DNA of 64,000 nucleotides from Arthrobacter sp. OVS8 (GTDB lineage Bacteria; Actinomycetota; Actinomycetes; Actinomycetales; Micrococcaceae), in assembly GCA_028370155.1 (NCBI GenBank), contig CP116670.1:2356001-2420000 (forward strand). Reading direction: 5' to 3'. The position numbers and the translations under genes are program-made. This document shows positions 48,689 to 60,002 of this stretch, in pieces; the first letter of the stretch is position 1, and the number at the start of each line of letters is the position of its first letter. Under the pieces are notes generated by a model. That model saw only the letters and a program-made list of their open reading frames with translations, was not told where the DNA came from and searched no databases.

Positions 48689-49419
48689 ATGTCAAAGGTG
48701 AAATCCGGAGCGGCCGCCGCGCTGCAGGACGTACTGCGGGACGGCATGACGCTCGCCGTCGGAGGCTTTGGCCTGAGCGGTATCCCGGCGGACCTGATCG
48801 AGGCCGTGCGGGATTCGGGCGTTAAGGACCTCACTGTGGTCTCCAACAACATGGGCGTGGACGGCAAGGGACTCGGCGTGCTGATCGAAGCCGGCCAGGT
48901 CCGCAAGGTCATCGCCTCCTACGTGGGCGAGAACAAGCTCTTCGCCGAGCAGTACCTCGCCGGCAGGCTGGAGGTGGAGTTCACCCCGCAGGGCACCCTC
49001 GCAGAGCGGCTCCGTGCCGGCGGCGCCGGTATCCCGGCGTTCTACACCAAGACCGGCGTCGGCACCCTGGTCGCCGAAGGCAAGCCTCTCGCGGAGTTCG
49101 ACGGCGAGACGTACGTCCAGGAACGCGCCATCAAGGCCGACGTCGCCCTGGTGCACGCGCACACCGCCGACACCGACGGCAACCTGATCTACCGCTACAC
49201 GGCCCAGAACTTCAATCCTGTGGTGGCGACGGCCGGCGCCGTGACGGTGGCCGAAGCCGAAGTGATCGTGGAGCCCGGGCAGCTGGACCCGAACCACATC
49301 ATCACCCCCGGCGTCTTCGTCCAGCGCCTCGTGCAGGCCAGCGGCCGGGTCAAAGACATCGAACAGCGGACGGTCCGCCCCGCGCAGAAGCGGCCGAAGC
49401 CGCAACCGTTCCGGCCTAA
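48689..49419 (+). CDS. 3-oxoacid CoA-transferase subunit A, frame broken at end
   Basis: Alpha subunit of a succinyl-CoA:3-oxoacid or 3-oxoadipate CoA-transferase. Motifs are [20 protein letters not shown] (the GxGGF coenzyme A motif), [60 protein letters not shown] and [18 protein letters not shown]. Frame is lost near 49383; corrected, it ends [12 protein letters not shown] at 49417-49419, and the 731-base span fits one lost base. The start follows GAGGAGATGCG. The B subunit and a thiolase follow. PcaI or ScoA type cannot be separated with certainty; the IclR neighbour favours the former. Confidence 0.87.
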
Positions 49420-49451
49420 GCGCCGCCCCTACTTTCTTCAGGAGAATCACC

Positions 49452-50156
49452 ATGGCTTGGACCCGGAATGAAATGGCTGCCATCGCGGCCGAAGAACTCA
49501 ACGACGGCGACTACGTCAACCTCGGCATCGGCATCCCCACGCTGGTCGCCAACAACCTGCGCGACGGCGTCCGCGTCGTCCTGCAGAGCGAAAACGGCCT
49601 GCTCGGCATGGGCCCGTTCCCCTACGAGGGCGAGGAGGACGCGGACCTCATCAACGCCGGCAAGCAGACCGTCACGGTCCTGCCCGGCGGCAGCATCTTC
49701 GACTCCGCCACGTCCTTCGGCATGATCCGCGGCGGGCACGTCAAGGTCGCCATCCTGGGCGCCATGCAGGTCTCCGGCGCCGGCGACCTCGCCAACTGGA
49801 CCATCCCCGGCAAGATGGTCAAGGGTATGGGCGGCGCCATGGACCTGGTCGCCGGCACCCCGCGGGTCGTGGTCCTCACGGAGCACAACGCCAAGGACGG
49901 CACCGCCAAGATCGTCAAGGAATGCACCCTGCCCCTCACCGGCCTGAGCTGTGTTGACCGGATCATCAGCGACCTCGCGGTCTTTGACCTGGATAAGGTC
50001 GACGGCGTCCGCCGGCTCACGCTGACCCGCCTCGCCCCGGGTGTAACCGTGGAGGAAATCCGCGAAAAGACCGAGGCCGATTTCGACGTCGCCCCGTCCC
50101 CCACCCCTGACAGCAGCACCCTCGACAGCAGCACCCTTGAAGGAGCCACCGCATGA
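49452..50156 (+). CDS. 3-oxoacid CoA-transferase subunit B
   Basis: Intact 234-residue beta subunit. The catalytic glutamate lies in [16 protein letters not shown]; other family stretches are [80 protein letters not shown] and [18 protein letters not shown] low-complexity tail ([17 protein letters not shown]) ends the protein. The start follows AGGAGAATCACC, 32 bases after subunit A, and its stop overlaps the thiolase ATG (ATGA). Confidence 0.93.
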   Translation: MAWTRNEMAAIAAEELNDGDYVNLGIGIPTLVANNLRDGVRVVLQSENGLLGMGPFPYEGEEDADLINAGKQTVTVLPGGSIFDSATSFGMIRGGHVKVAILGAMQVSGAGDLANWTIPGKMVKGMGGAMDLVAGTPRVVVLTEHNAKDGTAKIVKECTLPLTGLSCVDRIISDLAVFDLDKVDGVRRLTLTRLAPGVTVEEIREKTEADFDVAPSPTPDSSTLDSSTLEGATA

Positions 50157-51349
50157 GCCTGCGCGAACAGTTCGGCAAAGACATCCTGCTGACCGGCTGG
50201 GGCCACAGCCGTTTCGGCAAACTCACGGACGAGACCCTCGAATCCCTGATCGTCCAGGTCGCCACGGAAGCGATCGGCAACGCCGGGATCGAACCGGGCC
50301 AGATCGACGAAATCTACCTCGGCCAGTTCAACTCCGGCATGATGCCGCTGGCGTTCCCGTCCTCGCTGGCCCTGCAGGTCTCCGAGCAGCTGGCCAACGT
50401 CCCGTCCACCCGGGTTGAGAACGCCTGCGCCTCCGGATCCGCCGCGTTCCAGCAGGGCACCAAGTCGCTGCTGGCCGGTACCGCGAAGACCGTCCTCGTC
50501 ATCGGCGCCGAAAAGATGACCCATGCGGGAGCGGACGTCGTGGGCGCTGCCCTGCTGGGCGCCGATTACGACATGGCCGGCAAGGCCTCCAGCACCGGCT
50601 TCACGGGCCTCTTCGCCGAGGTGGCCAAGCACTACGAGAAGCGCTATGGCGCTGGCGCAGGGAACCTGTCGGACGTCCTGGGCACCATAGCCGCGAAGAA
50701 CCACCGCAACGGCGTGGACAATCCCTACGCCCAGCTCCGCAAGGATCTTGGCGAGGAGTTCTGCCGGACCGTCTCGGACAAGAACCCGATGGTCGCCGAC
50801 CCGCTGCGCCGCACCGACTGCTCGCCGGTGTCCGACGGCGCCGCCGCCGTCGTGCTGTCTGTCTCGCCGACCGGCGGGGCCACCGCGCCGGTGCGGCTCG
50901 CCGGGTTCGGCCACGCGAACGATTTCTTCCCCACCGAGCGCCGGGACCCCACCGCGTTCAACGCCACCCGCGCCTCGTGGCAGCGCGCGCTGTCCATGGC
51001 CGGAGTCGGGCTCGAGGAGCTGGACTTCGCCGAGGTGCACGACTGCTTCACCATCGCCGAGCTGCTGATGTACGAGGCAATGGGACTGACCGAGCCCGGC
51101 CAGGGGTCCCGCGCCATCACGGAAGGCTGGGTGTTCAAGGACGGCAAGCTGCCCGTCAACGTCTCCGGCGGTCTCAAGGCCAAGGGCCACCCCGTGGGCG
51201 CCACAGGTGTCTCGCAGCACGTCATCGCGGCGATGCAGCTCACCGGCACCGCGGGCGACATGCAGCTGCCCGCGGCCCGCCGCGCTGCGGTGCAGAACAT
51301 GGGCGGGGTGGGCATCGCCAACTACGTCAGCGTTCTCGAAGCGGTCTAG
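50153..51349 (+). CDS. Thiolase family protein (acetyl-CoA acyltransferase, SCP-x-like)
   Basis: Intact 398-residue thiolase-fold enzyme coupled to the CoA-transferase. The nucleophile Cys is in [20 protein letters not shown], an active-site His in [19 protein letters not shown] and the second His in [20 protein letters not shown]. The last segment ([16 protein letters not shown]) is that of the SCP-x/lipid-transfer thiolase branch: the usual second CxG cysteine is replaced by MGG. Activity as a degradative 3-ketoacyl-CoA thiolase is possible, but the replaced cysteine leaves the mechanism open. With the transferase it could turn 3-oxoadipate or acetoacetate into acetyl-CoA products. Confidence 0.85.
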   Translation: MSLREQFGKDILLTGWGHSRFGKLTDETLESLIVQVATEAIGNAGIEPGQIDEIYLGQFNSGMMPLAFPSSLALQVSEQLANVPSTRVENACASGSAAFQQGTKSLLAGTAKTVLVIGAEKMTHAGADVVGAALLGADYDMAGKASSTGFTGLFAEVAKHYEKRYGAGAGNLSDVLGTIAAKNHRNGVDNPYAQLRKDLGEEFCRTVSDKNPMVADPLRRTDCSPVSDGAAAVVLSVSPTGGATAPVRLAGFGHANDFFPTERRDPTAFNATRASWQRALSMAGVGLEELDFAEVHDCFTIAELLMYEAMGLTEPGQGSRAITEGWVFKDGKLPVNVSGGLKAKGHPVGATGVSQHVIAAMQLTGTAGDMQLPAARRAAVQNMGGVGIANYVSVLEAV

Positions 51350-51361
51350 GGGCCCACGGCC

Positions 51362-51448
51362 GCGGATCCTCCCCACCTTTGACGCCCTGCACCGGCGTGT
51401 CCCGGGCTGCCGGGCCACGCCGGTGGCGCGAAGGTGGGGAGGACCCGC
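51362..51448. terminator. Long branched hairpin between convergent genes
   Basis: Outer arms TCCTCCCCACCTT and AAGGTGGGGAGGA enclose inner arms CACCGGCGTG/CACGCCGGTG and a tip CCCGG/CCGGG. The whole 87-base stretch can fold as one stem and ends next to the stop codon of the ankyrin gene. Likely a terminator for both the thiolase operon and that gene. Confidence 0.65.
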
Positions 51449-51452
51449 GCTG

Positions 51453-52201
51453 TCACCGCGGCAGGTCCCGCTCCCGGATCAAAGCCGCGATCTCTTCAAA
51501 CCCCAGCCGTTCCGCGTTCGCCAGGGCTGTGCGGCCCTGGGGATCGCGGATGCCCGGGTCCGCGCCGACAGCAAGGAGCTGGCGCACCACCTCCTGCTGG
51601 CGCGGCCCGCCGTTGTTGAGCAGGATGGCTTCCTGCATGGCTGTCCAGCCCAGATTGTTGACGTGGTTCACGGGAACGCCTGCGGCCAGGAGGATCCGCA
51701 CAGTGTCCACGTGGCCATGTTCACTTGCGGGAATCAAGGCCGTTCCGCCGAAGCGGTTGGTGCTGGCAACATCAGCCCCGTTCGCGAGAGTCAGCCGAAG
51801 CACCGCGTTGAATCCCTCCGCCCCGGCGTAGAGGAACGCCGAGTCCTGGACGGCATCCTTGGCGTTCACGTTGCCGCCGGCCCGGATGAGCTCCGCCACA
51901 GCGCCGGCGTCGTTGGCTTTCGCGGCCCGGATCAGGCGCTGGTCGAGGTCGGCCTGCGCCTCGGGGACAAAGCGGGACGGGTGCCGGCGGCCGTCGCCGC
52001 CACCGTTGAAGGACTTGCCGACGATCCAGAGGGCGCCGGCGCGCCCACCGCCGCGGACGAGGGACTTGACGACGAGGGCGACTTCAGCGGGCCGGGATCC
52101 TTGCCCGGCTGGCAGGCGGTCAGGCAGGCCGCCAGGACCACCGGCGCGATGAATGCAACGGATACTTTCCGCACCCGCCGCCATGTCCGGAACCGCTTCA
52201 T
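51453..52201 (-). CDS. Ankyrin-repeat lipoprotein, frame broken
   Basis: An N-terminal lipoprotein signal (FIAPVVLAACLTACQPGKDP, Cys about residue 30) is followed by a Ser/Pro/Ala-rich linker and about four ankyrin repeats (DLDQRLIRAAKANDAGAVAE, GADVASTNRFGGTALIPASE, HGHVDTVRILLAAGVPVNHV, PGIRDPQGRTALANAERLGF). Frame is lost near 52020 in the linker and the 749-base span fits one lost base. Probably anchored outside the membrane as a protein-binding module. It lies 11 bases behind an HbpS-like secreted protein on the same strand, so they are likely co-transcribed. Confidence 0.82.
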
Positions 52202-52212
52202 GAACCCAGTGC

Positions 52213-52791
52213 CTACTTCGGGGTCCCGGCAATGGCCTCGGCGCCGGCCGTTGCGCAGGCTTCGTCGAGCATGCCGTCCGGGGCGCCGCCCACACCGATG
52301 CCTGCCACCGACACACCGTTGACCTTGAGCGGAACTCCGCCAGCCAGGAAGAGCGTGCCGGGAAGGTCCGCGATGCTGGGGCCGTTACCGTTGATGCGCT
52401 TGGACAGCTCGCTGGTGGGCGTCCCGAAGGCGGCGGCCGTATAGGCCTTCTGGCGGGCAGCTTCGATGGTGTGCTCTGCCGCGTTGTCGCCGCGGAGGAG
52501 TGCCTGGACGGTGCCGAAGCGATCCACCAGCGCCACAGTGACGAACGGCAATTTCTCCGCCTGGCACTTCGCGAGGGCGGCGCTGACCGCGTCCGCCGAC
52601 GCCCCTGCACTGATCCGGTTCTGTGCCACCACCGCTTCCGGCGCGGGATGGAGATCGACGGCGGGCAGTACCGCCGGGACCTTGGATGGAGCGGACGCCG
52701 GGGCGCTGCCTGCGTTGGCGGCGGCGGTCAGCCCTCCTGTCAGGAGCAACGCCCCGGTGGCGGCCGCAGCAAACTTGGTGGACTTCTTCAT
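52213..52791 (-). CDS. Secreted haem-binding protein, HbpS/GlcG family
   Basis: Intact 192-residue protein with a Sec signal (KFAAAATGALLLTGGLTAAA, cleavage near ANAGS). The mature domain is the HbpS/GlcG fold: RISAGASADAVSAALAKCQA, FVTVALVDRFGTVQALLRGD, HTIEAARQKAYTAAAFGTPT and GGVPLKVNGVSVAGIGVGGA. In Streptomyces, HbpS binds haem outside the cell and controls the SenS-SenR two-component pair under oxidative stress. Here a sensor kinase and response regulator are divergently encoded next door, matching that arrangement. Haem binding is inferred from the family. Confidence 0.85.
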   Translation of the reverse strand: MKKSTKFAAAATGALLLTGGLTAAANAGSAPASAPSKVPAVLPAVDLHPAPEAVVAQNRISAGASADAVSAALAKCQAEKLPFVTVALVDRFGTVQALLRGDNAAEHTIEAARQKAYTAAAFGTPTSELSKRINGNGPSIADLPGTLFLAGGVPLKVNGVSVAGIGVGGAPDGMLDEACATAGAEAIAGTPK

Positions 52792-52994
52792 GGAATTCTC
52801 CTCGGAACGCGGTTTCGGGGCCTCGCCCCTGGGTACCCATTCATTCTTTCCGTTGCCCCTGGCCGCGGCATCGGGCCTTCGGCCGGGGTCAGGTCACCCC
52901 TCAGGCCAGTCGGATCAGCCGAACGGATGAGGGACCAGGAACGGCGGGGCCACCTAGCATGGTAGATAGCACTCCATCCACCGGAACCGGACCC

Positions 52995-54216
52995 ATGCCC
53001 CGCACAGCAATTGCCCTCCCGCCGACGAATCTGGCGCCCGGTACAACCGCGGCCACCAGCCGTTTCAACCGGATCGATACCGCAGTCCATCTTGGATTCG
53101 CGCTGCTGTTGGTGGCATCGGCGGTCCGTTACGTGATGCGGCACAGCCCCGCGGACAATCTCTTGGTCCTCGGCCTCGCCGCATCCGCCTGCGTCCTCTA
53201 CGCCGTCATCGCCGTACTGTCCCAGCGCCGGCGTCCGTGGGCGCTCTGGATGTTCGTCCTTGTGGCAGTCTGGGCAGCCCTGGTTATTGCGGCACCGAGC
53301 TTCGCGTGGTGTTCCTTTGCGCTGTTTTTCTCTGCCGCACGGCGTTCACAGGGGCAGTGGCTTATGTCGCCGCGGGAGCGATCGCGGCTGCCACTGCCGC
53401 AGGGCTGTTCAGGCTCAGCGACGGCACCGATCTGGCCATGGCCCTGGGGCCGCTCGCCGTAGGCGCCCTGCTGACGCTCATTTACGACCGCATCGAGCGC
53501 GACGCCGCGGCGCAGCGGAGCCTGCACGCCGCCATAGCCCTCGCCCAGGACCAGCTTGCGGCCAGTGAGCGCCGGGCGGGCATCATCGCCGAGCGCGAAC
53601 GGGTGTCCCGCGAAATCCACGACACCGTGACGCAGGGACTGGCCAGCAGCCTGCTACTCCTGGAGGCGGCCAACCGTACCTGGCCTGACCCCTCGGCCCG
53701 ACAGGACCTTGTTCAGGCCGGCAGGCTCCTCCGCCAGAACCTCTCCGAGACGCGCAGCCTCGTCCATGACCTTGCGTCTCCCGGGCTCGACGCCTCCCCG
53801 CTGCCCGAGGCCCTGCATCAAGCGGCCTCACAGTACTTCCCCGGAACCCGGCTTCTGGTCACCGGCCAGCCGCGGCCCGTGCCGCCGGACGTCCGCCACA
53901 CACTGCTCAGGGTGGTTCAGAGCGCGGCGGCCAACATCAAACTCCATGCCGCGGCCAGGAACGCAACGGTGACGCTCGGCTTCCTCCCGGACACCGTCAC
54001 CCTGGATGTCTACGACGACGGCGCCGGCTTTGATCCGGTGGCGGTCGCACCGCCGTCGGACGCGGGAGGCTATGGTCTGCGGGCCATGCGCCAGCGCGTG
54101 GAGCAGCTCGGAGGAGTCTTCGCGGTGGAAAGCACCCCGGCGAGGGGACCATCGTGGCGGCGCAGCTTCCGGCCAAGGGGAAGAATGAGCACCATCACCG
54201 TGATCCTCGTGGATGA
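52995..54216 (+). CDS. Sensor histidine kinase, NarL type (SenS-like), frame broken
   Basis: Membrane kinase of about 407 residues. It has several N-terminal helices (FALLLVASAVRYVMR, LLVLGLAASACVLYAVIAVL, LWMFVLVAVWAALVIAA and two more after the break). The HisKA_3 motif RVSREIHDTVTQGLASSLLL has the phospho-accepting His, and a HATPase domain follows (RVVQSAAANIKLHAAARNAT, VYDDGAGFDP, GGYGLRAMRQRVEQLGG). Frame is lost near 53330 and near 54136; the span fits two lost bases. An ATG at 52959 is an alternative start. It is divergent from the HbpS-like gene and overlaps the regulator gene, so it forms a probable HbpS-sensing pair. Confidence 0.85.
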
Positions 54217-54810
54217 CCACCTCGTGGTCCGCAGCGGGCTCAAGGCGCTGCTGGGAACGCAGCCTGACATTGACGTCGTGGCCGAGGCCGCCTCCGGCGA
54301 AGAAGCTTTGGTGAAGGCGGAGGAGCACTCGCCCGCCGTGGTCGTCATGGACCTGGCCATGGGCGACGGCATGGACGGAATTGAGGCCATCAAGCAACTG
54401 CGGCGGCGCAACGGCAAACAGGCGGTGCTGGTCTTCACCACGTATGACTCCGACGCCGACATCGTCCGGGCTGTCGATGCCGGGGCCATGGGCTACCTGC
54501 TTAAGGATGCCGCCCCCGAGGAGATCTTCGCCGCCGTCCGCGGCGCGGTGCAGGGCAAGAGCGTGATGAGCGCTCCGGTGGCTTCCCGCCTGTTTCAGCA
54601 GCTGCGCAATCCGGATGAAATTCTGACTCCGCGGGAAGCTGAGCTGCTGAGCCTCCTGACGGAGGGCTCAGCAACCGGGAGCTTGGCCAGCGGCTGTTCA
54701 TCTCCGAGGCCACAGTCAAGACCCATCTTGCCCATATCTACGCGAAGCTGGGAGTAGAGACCCGGGCCGCGGCCATCGCCACTGCCATCCGCCGGGAGGG
54801 TATGCGCTGA
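54185..54810 (+). CDS. Response regulator, NarL/FixJ type (SenR-like), frame broken
   Basis: About 208 residues. The receiver domain shows TVILVDDHLVVRSGLKALLG, the phospho-accepting Asp in AVVVMDLAMGDGMDGIEAIK, and the conserved Thr and Lys in VLVFTTYDSDAD and GYLLKDAAPEEI. The LuxR-type helix-turn-helix follows a break near 54668: LTPREAELLSLLTEG, then SNRELGQRLFISEATVKTHL. The 626-base span fits one lost base. It overlaps the kinase gene by about 30 bases. Likely targets are the divergent hbpS-like gene and oxidative-stress genes. Confidence 0.88.
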
Positions 54811-54977
54811 ACAGCCCGGTGCGCAACCCAGATCAAGCCATCACTCTGCTTGCGCACCCCATGGGATTCAGCACGCGGCTGGGCAGCTCGGCAGGGCAGG
54901 ACAACGGCAAGCACAAGAGCCAGCCGGCAGGGAGGACTAAACTCGGTCCAAGCCCGCCAGCAACCTCAGGAGCCTCC

Positions 54978-56032
54978 ATGCGCGCCACGATCATCCACGC
55001 CCCCGGTGACATCCGGGTCGAAGACCGCGACTACCCCACCGTGCAGCTGCCCACCGACGCCGTGGTGAAGGTCACCGCGTCCTGTGTCTGCGGCTCGGAC
55101 CTGTGGCCGTACCGGGGCGTGAAGCCCACCCGCAGGCCCACCGCGATCGGCCACGAATTCATCGGCACCGTGGAGAGCATCGGCGCAGGGATCACCGGCC
55201 TGGCGGTCGGCGACCTGGTGATCGCGCCGTTCGTGGTCAGCTGCGGGCCTGCCCCCAGTGCCTCAACGGTGTCACCGTGGCCTGCGAGCACCTGGCCGGC
55301 TGGGGCGGCAGGGACGACACCGGGCACGCAATCGACGGCGGCCAGGGCCAGGCGGTCCGTGTCCCGCTGGCCGACTCCACCCTGGTCAAGGTTCCCGGCA
55401 TCACCGAGCCGGATGACGCCCTCCGCAAGAGCCTCCTCACGCTCTCCGATGTGATGGCCACCGGCCACCATGCGGCCCTCGCCGCGAAAGCCGGTCCGGG
55501 CCGCACCGTTGTGGTGGTGGGCGACGGCGCCGTCGGACTCTGCGGCGTGCTGGCCGCCAAGCGGCTCGGAGCCGAGCGGATCATCGCGATGTCCCGCCAC
55601 GCGGACCGGCAGGCGATCGCCCGCGAGTTCGGCGCCACCGACATCGTGGAAGAACGCGGCGCCGAGGGCGTCGCCAGGGTCCGCGAACTACTTGGCGGAG
55701 TGCTGGCCGATTCCGTGCTTGAGTGCGTCGGGACCAAGGAATCCATGGAGCAGGCACTGCACAGCACCCGCCCCGGCGGGGCGCTGGGCTTTGTCGGGGT
55801 GCCCACCGGCGGCGGCGAGGTCCCGCTGCGCTACCTGTTCGACACGAACATCTCCATCGGCGGCGGCATGGCCCCGGCGCGGACCTACATCCCGGAACTG
55901 CTGGCGGACGTCCTCGACGGCAGCATCAACCCGGGCCGCGTCTTCGACGTCGTGATGCCGCTGGAGGAAGCGCCGGAAGCCTACCGCGCCATGGACGAAC
56001 GCCGCGCCATCAAGGTCCTGCTGACCCCTTGA
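54978..56032 (+). CDS. Zinc-dependent alcohol dehydrogenase, frame broken
   Basis: Medium-chain dehydrogenase of about 351 residues. Catalytic zinc ligands are in SCVCGSDLWPYRG and IGHEFIGTVESIGAGI; the structural zinc cysteines (CGPCPQCLNG) straddle the break near 55247. The NAD-binding motif is VVVVGDGAVGLCGVLAAKRL with ECVG downstream. The end EAPEAYRAMDERRAIKVLL is typical. The 1055-base span fits one lost base. The substrate is unknown. It stands alone, preceded by a 167-base gap after the response regulator gene. Confidence 0.88.
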
Positions 56033-56104
56033 CCGCGCCGTTAGGATCGAGCTGACCGTCCTGACGGTCCTGACCATGAGGCGTTATCCCGGGAACGAGG
56101 ATCC

Positions 56105-56808
56105 GTGAAGTCCGACCACTATGACAGTTTCGCCGAGAGCTACTCGGCGGAGAACGAGTCCAGCCTGCTCAATGCCTACTACGAGCGGCCGGCGATGATC
56201 GGCCTCGCCGGCGACGTCGACGGCCACCGGATCCTGGACGCAGGGTGCGGCTCCGGGCCCCTGTCCGCGGCACTGAGCGCAAAGGCGCGATCATGACCGG
56301 CATCGATGCCAGTCCTGCGATGCTCGAATTGGCAAGGCAGCGATTGGGCGCCACCGCGGATCTGTACGTGGCCGACCTCAGCAAGCCGCTCCCGTTCGAC
56401 GACGGCTCCTTCGACGACGTTGTCTCGTCCTTGGTCCTGCACTATCTGGAGGACTGGTCCGCACCACTTGCCGAACTGCGGCGCGTGCTGAAGCCGGGCG
56501 GTCGCCTGATCCTCTCGGTCAACCACCCCACGGTCAGCGTGGTCACCCAACCAACCGAGGACTACTTCGCCATCCGGGAGTACTCGGAGGATTACGTGTT
56601 CGACGGCGAGCCTGCGGTGCTGACCTTCTGGCACCGGCCACTGCACGCGATGATCAACGCCTTCACGTCGGCGGGATACCGCGTCGCCACCGTGAGCGAA
56701 CCGGAGCCATCTCCAGACACACCGCACGAACTCCTTCCGCCGCGCATCCTCAGCGGCGAGAAGACAGCGTTCCTGTCCTTCATCTTCTTCGTCCTCGAAG
56801 CAGGCTGA
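56105..56808 (+). CDS. Class I SAM-dependent methyltransferase, frame broken
   Basis: About 234 residues, GTG start (KSDHYDSFAESYSAENESSL). The SAM-binding motif I is RILDAGCGSGPLSAAL; after a break near 56288 the Asp motif follows in MTGIDASPAMLELARQRL, then DLYVADLSKPLPFDDGSFDD and LRRVLKPGGRLILSVNHPTV. The 704-base span fits one lost base. It resembles the UbiE/MenG-like methyltransferase 11 group; the acceptor is unknown. Confidence 0.85.
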
Positions 56809-56907
56809 AGCCTCCCGCAGCGTCCCTCCTTCCGCCCCTTGTCCTGTGACGGGCACCGGGTCTAGCGTGAAGCGCATCAGCATCCGCCGCCGCGTCGAGG
56901 AGCCGTC

Positions 56908-57225
56908 ATGGCCAGGTTCGTGCAAATCATCGAATTCCAGACCGCCCGCATCGAGGAAATCGAGGCCCTGGGCCGGCCGTCCAGGACCGAAGGAAGCACC
57001 GCTCCCACGTTCCGCCGGATCCTTGCCACCGCGGACCGCGACCGCCCCGGGACGTATCTGACCATCGTCGAATTCGATTCCTACGAATCGGCCATGGAGA
57101 ACTCCAACCGGCCGGAGACGTCCGACTTCGCCGCCAGGTTGGCGGCCCTCTGCGACGGGCCGCCGGTGTTCCGAAACCTGGACGTGATGTGGGAGGACAC
57201 CGGCGCTTCTACGGTGAACCCGTAG
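56908..57225 (+). CDS. Small conserved protein, ferredoxin-like barrel
   Basis: Intact 105-residue soluble protein. MARFVQIIEFQTARIEEIEA and YLTIVEFDSYESAMENSNRP look like the two halves of a dimeric alpha/beta-barrel of the antibiotic-monooxygenase-like type; no catalytic residue can be named. The start is preceded by GAGGAGCCGTC. It is 9 bases before the PEP-synthase-like gene and may be co-transcribed with it. Confidence 0.65.
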   Translation: MARFVQIIEFQTARIEEIEALGRPSRTEGSTAPTFRRILATADRDRPGTYLTIVEFDSYESAMENSNRPETSDFAARLAALCDGPPVFRNLDVMWEDTGASTVNP

Positions 57226-57234
57226 CGGCCCGCC

Positions 57235-59925
57235 ATGGACTCGACGCAGAAGGCCCCGGAAGATCCTCTGGTGCTGGACCTCCGCGGAACCGGTACCGCA
57301 CCTTTGCGGCTGGTGGGCGGCAAAGCCCTGAACCTCGGCAAGCTCGTAGCGGCCGGGTTGCCGGTGCCGCGCGGGTTCTGCCTCACCACGGCCGCCTATG
57401 AACTGGCGGCACCCCCGGACTCGGCGCCCTCGCCGCCGACCTCGACGCGGCCGGGGCCGGAGCGGCGGACCCGGCGCCGGGCACCCTTGGCACCGTTGCC
57501 GGACAGGCCAGGAGGCTGATCGAGGAAGCGCCGATCCCACCCGAGGTGGACACCGCGGTCCGGACATCGTACAAGGAACTGGGCGGAACCGTTCCGGTGG
57601 CGGTCCGGTCCTCGGCCACGGCTGAGGACCTGCCTTTCGCCAGCTTCGCGGGCCAGCAGGACTCGTACCTCGATGTCACCGGAGCCGACGCCGTGGTGGA
57701 GGCCGTCCGTCGCTGCTGGGCATCGCTCTGGACCGAACGCGCGGTGGCGTACCGTTCCGCCAACGGGATCAGCAACCGCGACGTCGGGCTCGCCGTCGTT
57801 GTCCAGGTCATGGTCGACGCCGAGACGGCGGGGGTTCTGTTCACGGCAAACCCTGTCACCGGGAAGCGGACCGAAACGGTGATCAACGCGAACCCGGGCA
57901 CCGGCCAGGCCGTTGTCTCGGGGGCCGTCAACCCGGACCAGTTCGTGCTGGAGACAGCTTCCGCCCGGGTCACGCAACATACGCCTGGCGGGACGGAACC
58001 CGGGCGGACTCCAAGCCTGGCCGGCCCGCAGCTCCGGGAACTCACCGCGCTGGGGACGGCGTCCAGCGGCTCTTCGGGGCGCCGCAGGACATCGAATGGG
58101 CCATCGACGCCGGCGGCAGGATCTGGCTCACCCAGTCACGCCCGATCACCACGCTGTATCCGCTGCCCGAGCCCGCGCCCGAAGACGCCGCAGCCGGCGC
58201 CGCGGCCCCGCCCCGGGTGTACATGTGCGGCACCCTGTTCCAGGGGCTGACCCGGCCCATCACGCCGCTGGGGCTGACCGTCCTTGAGATGATGCGCAAC
58301 AGCAAGGGACCCTGGCGGTACGTCAACCCCGGGCTGCGGATGTATGTGGACGTGACGGCCCTGGTCCGCAGCAAGTCCGGGCGCGGCTACCTGCTGCGCC
58401 TGCTGCCCCTGGCGGACGGCAGGTCCGGAGCCGTGCTTCCGGCGCTGCTGGAGGATCCGAGGTTCGGCATCATTCAGCGCTCGTTCCTGGAATCCGTCCG
58501 CAACGCCGGGAAAAAGTGCAGCAGCCCGCAACCGGCCCGGCGCAAAAGAAGCACCAGCAGCACCGAGCAGACCGCCACACTCGGCCTCATGATGGGGCTC
58601 ATTCCGGGAATGTTCCGGCCTGCTTTCCGGCCCGCCGCTGAGCTGCGCCAGGCGCTGAACTACCGGAAGCGGCTCGAATCCGAGCTCGTCCTTGCCGAAC
58701 CAGCCAGCGCCGTCCGCCGCCTCGAGCACATCGAACAGGTTCTTAGCCGGACGATTAACGGGCTGATCCAGGCCACCCTGCCGGGCCCGTCCGTTGGCTA
58801 CATCATGCTGGCCGTGGCGCGCCGGCTCCTGCGCGGCATCGCACAACCCCGCGAGCTGGAAGCCGTGCTCCGCGGGCTCCCCCACAACGTCACCACCGAA
58901 ATGGACCTGGAACTCTGGCAGCTGGCCGTCTCCATCCGCGACGACCCGGTATCGCGCGGGGAATTCCTGTCGAAACAGCCTGAGGAACTGGCCGCCGCCT
59001 ATCTCGCCGGCAAGCTGCCGCCCCAGGCCCAGTCCGGCGTGCGCGGCTTCCTCGCCCGCTACGGCCACCGCGCGGTCGCGGAAATCGACCTTGGCATGCC
59101 CCGCTGGTCCCGGGAGCCCGACCATATCCTCGGCATGATCTCCAACTACCTTCGCGTTGAAGATCCGGAGCAGGCCCCCGACCGCCAGTTTGCCCGGGCT
59201 GCCGAGCATGCGGAGGACCGGATACGCAGCCTCGTCGAACGGGCGCGGGCCCGGAGTCCGTGGCGCGCACGGGCGCTGGCGCTGAGCCTGCATCGCGTAC
59301 GGCAGCTCGCAGGATTGCGTGAACTGCCCAAGTTCTACATCGTCCTGGTGCTCGGTGAGATGCACCGGCAGCTGCTGCGGATCGGCACCGAGTTGGCCTC
59401 GGCCGGTACTGTCGCGGCCGCCGACGACGTCTTTTTCCTGGACTTTGACGAGATCCGCGTCGGGCTGCGCGGGGCGGACCTGCACGGCATCGTCGCCGCC
59501 GCCGCCGGCTGTACAACACAGAATTACGACGCCGGCGCATCCCGCGGCTGCTGCTGTCCGACGGCACCGACGTCGAGGCCGCCATGATGGCGAAGTCTCA
59601 CGCGGCCGGCGACCTCAGCGGCACACCGGCGTCCGCCGGCACCGCCACCGGCCGGGTCCGGGTGATCCTGGATCCGGTGGGCGCCCACCTGGAACCCGGC
59701 GAAATCCTGGTGGCCCCCTCGACGGATCCCGGCTGGACGCCGCTGTTCCTGACCGCAGGCGCCCTCGTGATGGAAATGGGCGGGGTCATCTCCCACGGGG
59801 CGGTGGTGGCCCGCGAGTACGGGATCCCGGCCGTCGTGGGCGTCCCGGACGCCACCACGCGGCTGCACACCGGCCAGACGGTCACTGTTGACGGGGCCGC
59901 CGGCACCGTCGACGAGGCGCAGTGA
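57235..59925 (+). CDS. Phosphoenolpyruvate synthase-like protein, frame broken
   Basis: About 897 residues. The N-terminal ATP-grasp region is of the PEP/pyruvate-binding type: PLRLVGGKALNLGKLVAAGL, then VPVAVRSSATAEDLPFASFA and GQQDSYLDV, and IEWAIDAGGRIWLTQSRPIT closing the domain. A long helical middle follows, and the C-terminal mobile domain holds the phospho-His in MGGVISHGAVVAREYGIPAV. There is no PEP-binding TIM barrel with the usual Cys motif, so the layout matches rifampicin phosphotransferase-like proteins more than true PEP synthase. Frame is lost near 57415, 58060 and 59515; the span fits three lost bases. Confidence 0.8.
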
Positions 59926-60002
59926 CCAGGCGCCGCGGCCCCAAAAGCATCCGTCGCGGCCCGGGCCCACAGCTGTAGCACAGTTGTGCCAGATAGAATT
60001 GG

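Noticed and set aside
53237..54757. A single kinase-regulator fusion protein
   Set aside because: The two genes share a frame only because of the break near 54136. The kinase and regulator have separate ATG and stop codons after correction, as in normal pairs.
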